Position numbers and translations under genes: made by a program. A stretch of DNA of 11,158 nt from Pseudomonadota bacterium (GTDB lineage: Bacteria; Desulfobacterota; Desulfobulbia; Desulfobulbales; Desulfobulbaceae), in NCBI GenBank assembly GCA_009778235.1, contig WRKE01000273.1, positions 1 to 11,158 on the forward strand, written 5' to 3'. The notes under the pieces were generated by a model. The model worked only from the letters and a program-made list of their open reading frames with translations. It ran no database searches and had not been told where the DNA came from. Shown in pieces: positions 7,063-11,158 of this stretch; the first letter of the stretch is position 1, and each line of letters begins with the position of its first letter.

Positions 7063-8061
7063 ATGGCACTGCACATAGAGCCGTATCAACATACCCTGCA
7101 ACGCCCGGTTAGCTGTTGCGGCGTTGGCCTGCATACCGGCCGAACCGTCAATCTGACCATCAATCCGGCCCCAGTAAACACCGGGATCCAGTTCCTCCGT
7201 TCCGACCTCGCTGGCTGCCCGGTCATCCCGGCGCGGGTGGAGCGGGTGGCCAGCACCGCCTTGGCCACCACCATCGGCGAAGGGTCGAGCATCGTTGCCA
7301 CCACCGAGCATCTTCTGGCGGCTCTGCGGGGATGCGGGGTTGACAACGCGGTGATCGATCTCGATTCCCACGAGGTGCCAATCATGGATGGCAGCGCCGG
7401 GCCCTTTGTCCGCCTGCTGAAGAACGTTGGACTGTCCCGGCAACAGGCTTTGCGCAAAATGCTGCGGATTACCCGGCCGATCAGCCTTACTGATGCCGAT
7501 AAATCGATCCGGATCGAGCCCTATGATGGCTACAAGGTTACCGCCCGGATTCAATTCGACGATGCCCTGATCAACGAACAACGCTATTCGGTGGAAGTGA
7601 CGCCGGAGAAGTTCGGCCGGGAGATTGCCCGGGCCCGTACCTTCGGATTTGTCGAGCAGGTGGAGCAACTCTGGCAAAACGGCCTGGCCTTGGGCAGCAC
7701 CCTGGACAACGTGATCGCCATCCACTGGAACCGGCAATCTGTCCTCAACGAGGACGGCCTGCGTTTTGACGATGAATTCATTCGCCACAAAGTGCTTGAT
7801 ATTATCGGCGACATGGCCCTGCTCGGTTCGCCGCTGCTCGGCCATGTGGTTGCCGACCGGTCCGGCCATGGACTGCACCGTGCCTTCATGCAGGCCATCA
7901 TCGACAATCCTCAATCTTGGGAATACGTGACCTTCAAGCAACAGGGCGCCTCCCTGTGCCGCCAAACGGTACGCTCCTCCCGGGATTCAGCCCCCCGATT
8001 CGCCCCCTTTTTCGCCCCAGTGGGCGAGGTGATGAACTTTCTGCCTGCTTGCGCCGCCTGA
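7063..8061 (+). CDS. lpxC: UDP-3-O-acyl-N-acetylglucosamine deacetylase LpxC
   Basis: Zinc amidase for the committed step of lipid A synthesis, removing acetate from UDP-3-O-acyl-GlcNAc in the cytoplasm. The protein has 332 aa. All active-site residues are present and offset by +4 from E. coli: E82 and H83 in TTEHLLAAL (base and zinc ligand), H242 and D246 in RHKVLDIIGD (zinc ligands), K243, and H269 in SGHGLH. GVGLHTGRTV (20-29) and MDGSAGPFV (108-116) are also typical. Beyond the core (about residue 285) the tail runs nearly 50 residues, longer than usual, and ends in small hydrophobic residues (NFLPACAA). The ATG at 7063 is chosen over a TTG at 7051; neither has a clear Shine-Dalgarno. It stands alone, with an AT-rich leader before it and a strong terminator after it. 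Confidence 0.97.
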   Translation: MALHIEPYQHTLQRPVSCCGVGLHTGRTVNLTINPAPVNTGIQFLRSDLAGCPVIPARVERVASTALATTIGEGSSIVATTEHLLAALRGCGVDNAVIDLDSHEVPIMDGSAGPFVRLLKNVGLSRQQALRKMLRITRPISLTDADKSIRIEPYDGYKVTARIQFDDALINEQRYSVEVTPEKFGREIARARTFGFVEQVEQLWQNGLALGSTLDNVIAIHWNRQSVLNEDGLRFDDEFIRHKVLDIIGDMALLGSPLLGHVVADRSGHGLHRAFMQAIIDNPQSWEYVTFKQQGASLCRQTVRSSRDSAPRFAPFFAPVGEVMNFLPACAA

Positions 8062-8116
8062 GTCGGCTTGAGACTATTTGAAATTTTTCTATATTTTTTG
8101 TCTGTCGAAAAAACAG

Positions 8117-8149
8117 AAAACCGTCGGTATGTGCCGGCGGTTTTTTTTT
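8117..8149 (+). terminator. Rho-independent terminator after lpxC
   Basis: A 7-bp GC-rich stem CCGTCGG (8121-8127) and CCGGCGG (8134-8140), with one G-T wobble and a 6-nt loop, is extended by A/T pairs and followed by nine T (8141-8149). It lies 55 nt past the lpxC stop. The A-rich left flank would also give a T-run on the other strand, so it could work in both directions. Confidence 0.92.
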
Positions 8150-8178
8150 GGCGCCACCGGCTCTGGAGAGGACAACGG

Positions 8179-8207
8179 TTGTCGCCTGGCGCCAAGCCGC
8201 GTATAAT
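8179..8207 (+). promoter_or_regulatory. Sigma-70-type promoter for proC-nadK
   Basis: A perfect -10 TATAAT (8202-8207) stands 17 bp after TTGTCG (8179-8184), which matches 4 of 6 bases of the -35 consensus. It lies just after the lpxC terminator and would start transcription near 8214, giving a leader of about 50 nt before proC. Position, spacing and the exact -10 make this the best promoter in the window. Confidence 0.7.
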
Positions 8208-8264
8208 GACGCTGTTATTTCATCTTTCTTTTTCCTTAAATTGAAGCAGGGTTAGAAAACAAGC

Positions 8265-9089
8265 ATGGGCGCGACACTCACCACCCTCCCCTTCATGGGC
8301 TTTGTTGGCGGCGGCCAGATGGCCGAGGCCATGGTCCGCGGCATTCTGGCCGCCGGCCTGACCGCGCCAAAACAGATAATCATTGCCGAGCCAACGGAGG
8401 TTCGCCGCGGCTACCTCGAAAAACAATATGGGGTTTGTTGTACCGATGATCCGGCAATGCTCTGTCAGCAGAGCGAAATCCTGATCCTGGCGATCAAGCC
8501 GCAAATGGCCGCCGCTGTGCTGGCAAGCTATCGGCCCCTGGTCACCCAACAGCATCTGGTCTGTTCGATCATGGCCGGCATCACCCTGCGCGGTCTGGCC
8601 GGTGCCTTTGCGGTCCCGGTCCGGCTGATCCGGGTGATGCCCAATACCCCGGCCCTGGTGCTGGCCGGTGCCGCCGCCTTCAGTCCCAATGACCTGGCCA
8701 CGGAGCGCGATCGTCAGATCGCCATGACCCTTTTTTCCGCGGTGGGGACCTGCGTCGAGGTTTCTGAGCATCTTTTGGATGCGGTGACCGGTTTAAGCGG
8801 CAGCGGTCCGGGATATGTGTTCGCCATGATCGAGGCCATGATCGATGCCGGGGTTCTGGCCGGTCTGCCCCGGCCCGTGGCCGAACAGTTGACCATCCAG
8901 ACCGTGCTGGGTTCGGCTCGACTGGCCCAGGAAAGCGGTGAGCATCCGGCCATCCTCAAGGGCAAGGTCACCTCGCCCGGCGGCACGACTATTGCCGGTC
9001 TGCAGGTGTTGGAGAAGGGGGCCTGGCGGGGGCTGATCATGGATGCGGTCATGGCGGCGACCGAACGAGCGAAGGTATTGGGTCAATGA
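8265..9089 (+). CDS. proC: Pyrroline-5-carboxylate reductase ProC
   Basis: Reduces 1-pyrroline-5-carboxylate to L-proline with NAD(P)H, the last step of proline synthesis, in the cytoplasm. At 274 aa it is close to E. coli ProC (269). The N-terminal Rossmann motif FVGGGQMAEAM (13-23) binds the cofactor; VMPNTPALV in the middle and the dimerisation half with LSGSGPGYVFAMIEAM and SPGGTTIAGL (237-246) are the family signature. The ATG at 8265 is used because a second ATG at 8295 has no ribosome site and sits almost at the Rossmann strand; a weak AGGG lies 13 nt before 8265. The stop overlaps the nadK start (ATGA). A promoter with perfect TATAAT lies just upstream. Confidence 0.96.
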   Translation: MGATLTTLPFMGFVGGGQMAEAMVRGILAAGLTAPKQIIIAEPTEVRRGYLEKQYGVCCTDDPAMLCQQSEILILAIKPQMAAAVLASYRPLVTQQHLVCSIMAGITLRGLAGAFAVPVRLIRVMPNTPALVLAGAAAFSPNDLATERDRQIAMTLFSAVGTCVEVSEHLLDAVTGLSGSGPGYVFAMIEAMIDAGVLAGLPRPVAEQLTIQTVLGSARLAQESGEHPAILKGKVTSPGGTTIAGLQVLEKGAWRGLIMDAVMAATERAKVLGQ

Positions 9090-9949
9090 AGATCGAATAT
9101 GCGGGAGTGGTCACCCGGCCGGACAGTCTCGAGGTGGAGCGGATCGGCCGGGAGATGATTGCCTGGTTCGCCCGCAAAGGGATCAGGGCGGAGCTGAACA
9201 CCATCGAGCCTTCGATGGATCTGCTGGTGGTGCTCGGCGGCGACGGCACCTTGCTGCATGTGGCGGAAAAGGCCAGCCGCTATCAACTGCCGGTCTTGGG
9301 GATCAACCTGGGCAGCCTCGGCTTTCTCACCGAGGTGGCCGCCGATGAGCGGTATCAGGCCCTTTCGACGTTGCTGGCCACGGACAAGGTCCGCATGGAA
9401 AAGCGGATCATGCTGACCGCCGCCTATGTGAACGGGATGACCGGCAAGAAGAGTGGTTCAGTGCATGCCTTGAACGAGGTGGTCATCGTCAAAAAAAGCA
9501 CCGAGGCCATGATCCGGCTGCGGTGCTGGGCAGGCAGGGAATATGTCACCACCTACCGGGCCGACGGGCTGATCATGGCGACCCCCACCGGCTCGACCGC
9601 CTATAACCTTTCCGCCGGAGGGCCGGTGGTCCATGCCGAGTTGGAGTCCATCGTCCTCACCCCGATTTGCCCCTTCATGCTCGAATCGCGGCCGGTGCTG
9701 CTCGGTTCCCGGCACAAGGTCACCACCCAACTGCTGGCCCCGGCCGGGCAGGTCAAGGTGATCGTCGACGGCGAGCTGCAGTGGACCATCACCGAGAACG
9801 ACTATTTGTTAGTTAAAAAGGCCGCAAGGCCGCTTTTGATCATCAGCTCGCCATGGAAGAGCTACTTCAACATCCTGCGCAACAAGCTCAACTGGGGAGG
9901 GGCAAGCGTCGACGTGCCTCTGCCGGAAAAGGTCTGCAGATATTGCTGA
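9086..9949 (+). CDS. nadK: NAD kinase (ATP/polyphosphate-dependent NAD+ 2'-phosphotransferase)
   Basis: Phosphorylates NAD+ to NADP+, and so sets the NADP(H) supply. The 287 aa are typical. The GGDGT motif (51-55) that contains the catalytic aspartate lies in LLVVLGGDGTLL. GINLGSLGFLTE (72-83), the NE pair (130-131, ALNEVVI) that contacts NAD, and YRADGLIMATPTGSTAYNLS (157-176) follow in family order. The start ATG overlaps the proC stop by 4 nt, so translation is probably coupled; the pairing makes sense because ProC consumes NADPH. The gene ends 48 bp before the convergent regulator. Confidence 0.97.
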   Translation: MKIEYAGVVTRPDSLEVERIGREMIAWFARKGIRAELNTIEPSMDLLVVLGGDGTLLHVAEKASRYQLPVLGINLGSLGFLTEVAADERYQALSTLLATDKVRMEKRIMLTAAYVNGMTGKKSGSVHALNEVVIVKKSTEAMIRLRCWAGREYVTTYRADGLIMATPTGSTAYNLSAGGPVVHAELESIVLTPICPFMLESRPVLLGSRHKVTTQLLAPAGQVKVIVDGELQWTITENDYLLVKKAARPLLIISSPWKSYFNILRNKLNWGGASVDVPLPEKVCRYC

Positions 9950-9961
9950 TCCCGCAAGGTC

Positions 9962-9992
9962 GGCCAGCCAACCCCCGCTATGGCGCCTGGCC
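9962..9992. terminator. Possible hairpin between convergent nadK and regulator genes
   Basis: GGCCAG (9962-9967) and CTGGCC (9987-9992) form a 6-bp perfect inverted repeat with a 19-nt loop in the 48-bp gap between two convergent genes, where a two-way terminator would be expected. There is no T-run on either side and the loop is long, so this is a weak call. Confidence 0.25.
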
Positions 9993-9997
9993 CCGGA

Positions 9998-11158
<1,161 letters not shown>

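Noticed and set aside
7048..7965. Long open frame on the minus strand opposite lpxC (about 305 codons).
   Set aside because: It is a mirror of the lpxC codon bias; its translation has no recognisable domain, while the plus strand has every LpxC active-site residue.

Overview
The window is about 11 kb of GC-rich Gram-negative DNA (roughly 60% GC by eye). It is densely coded and has no mobile element, CRISPR array or RNA gene that I can see. The lipid A genes (lpxK, lpxC), a Gfo/Idh/MocA oxidoreductase of the type linked to lipid A, a complete branched-chain amino acid ABC transporter and a sigma-54 (NtrC-type) response regulator together point to a deltaproteobacterium (Desulfobacterota, perhaps a Desulfobulbales-like lineage). 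That placement is an inference from gene style, not proof.

Layout. From 5574 down to 1, six genes read leftward on the minus strand: livK (periplasmic binding protein), livH and livM (permeases), livG and livF (ATPases), then a partial Gfo/Idh/MocA oxidoreductase cut by the left edge. Gaps are short or overlapping and no terminator is visible, so this may be one transcript. From a roughly 150-bp divergent region the plus strand carries lpxK (5724-6797), an AT-rich 265-bp spacer, and lpxC (7063-8061), which ends at a strong intrinsic terminator. A good sigma-70-type promoter then precedes proC and nadK, which overlap by 4 nt (ATGA). Convergent to them, and cut by the right edge, is an NtrC-family response regulator on the minus strand.

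Functional reading. LivKHMGF imports leucine, isoleucine and valine. LpxC (committed deacetylation) and LpxK (4'-kinase) belong to lipid A synthesis, and the partial oxidoreductase resembles GnnA, which helps make the amino sugar for amide-linked lipid A. NadK makes NADP(H), the cofactor used by ProC in the last step of proline synthesis. The liv block therefore sits between two sets of envelope genes.

I found no clear new system. The points most worth a second look are a GAFTDA variant of the sigma-54-contact loop in the regulator, the GnnA-like gene behind livF, the hydrophobic C-terminus of LpxC, and the leaders of lpxK and lpxC, which lack good ribosome binding sites.
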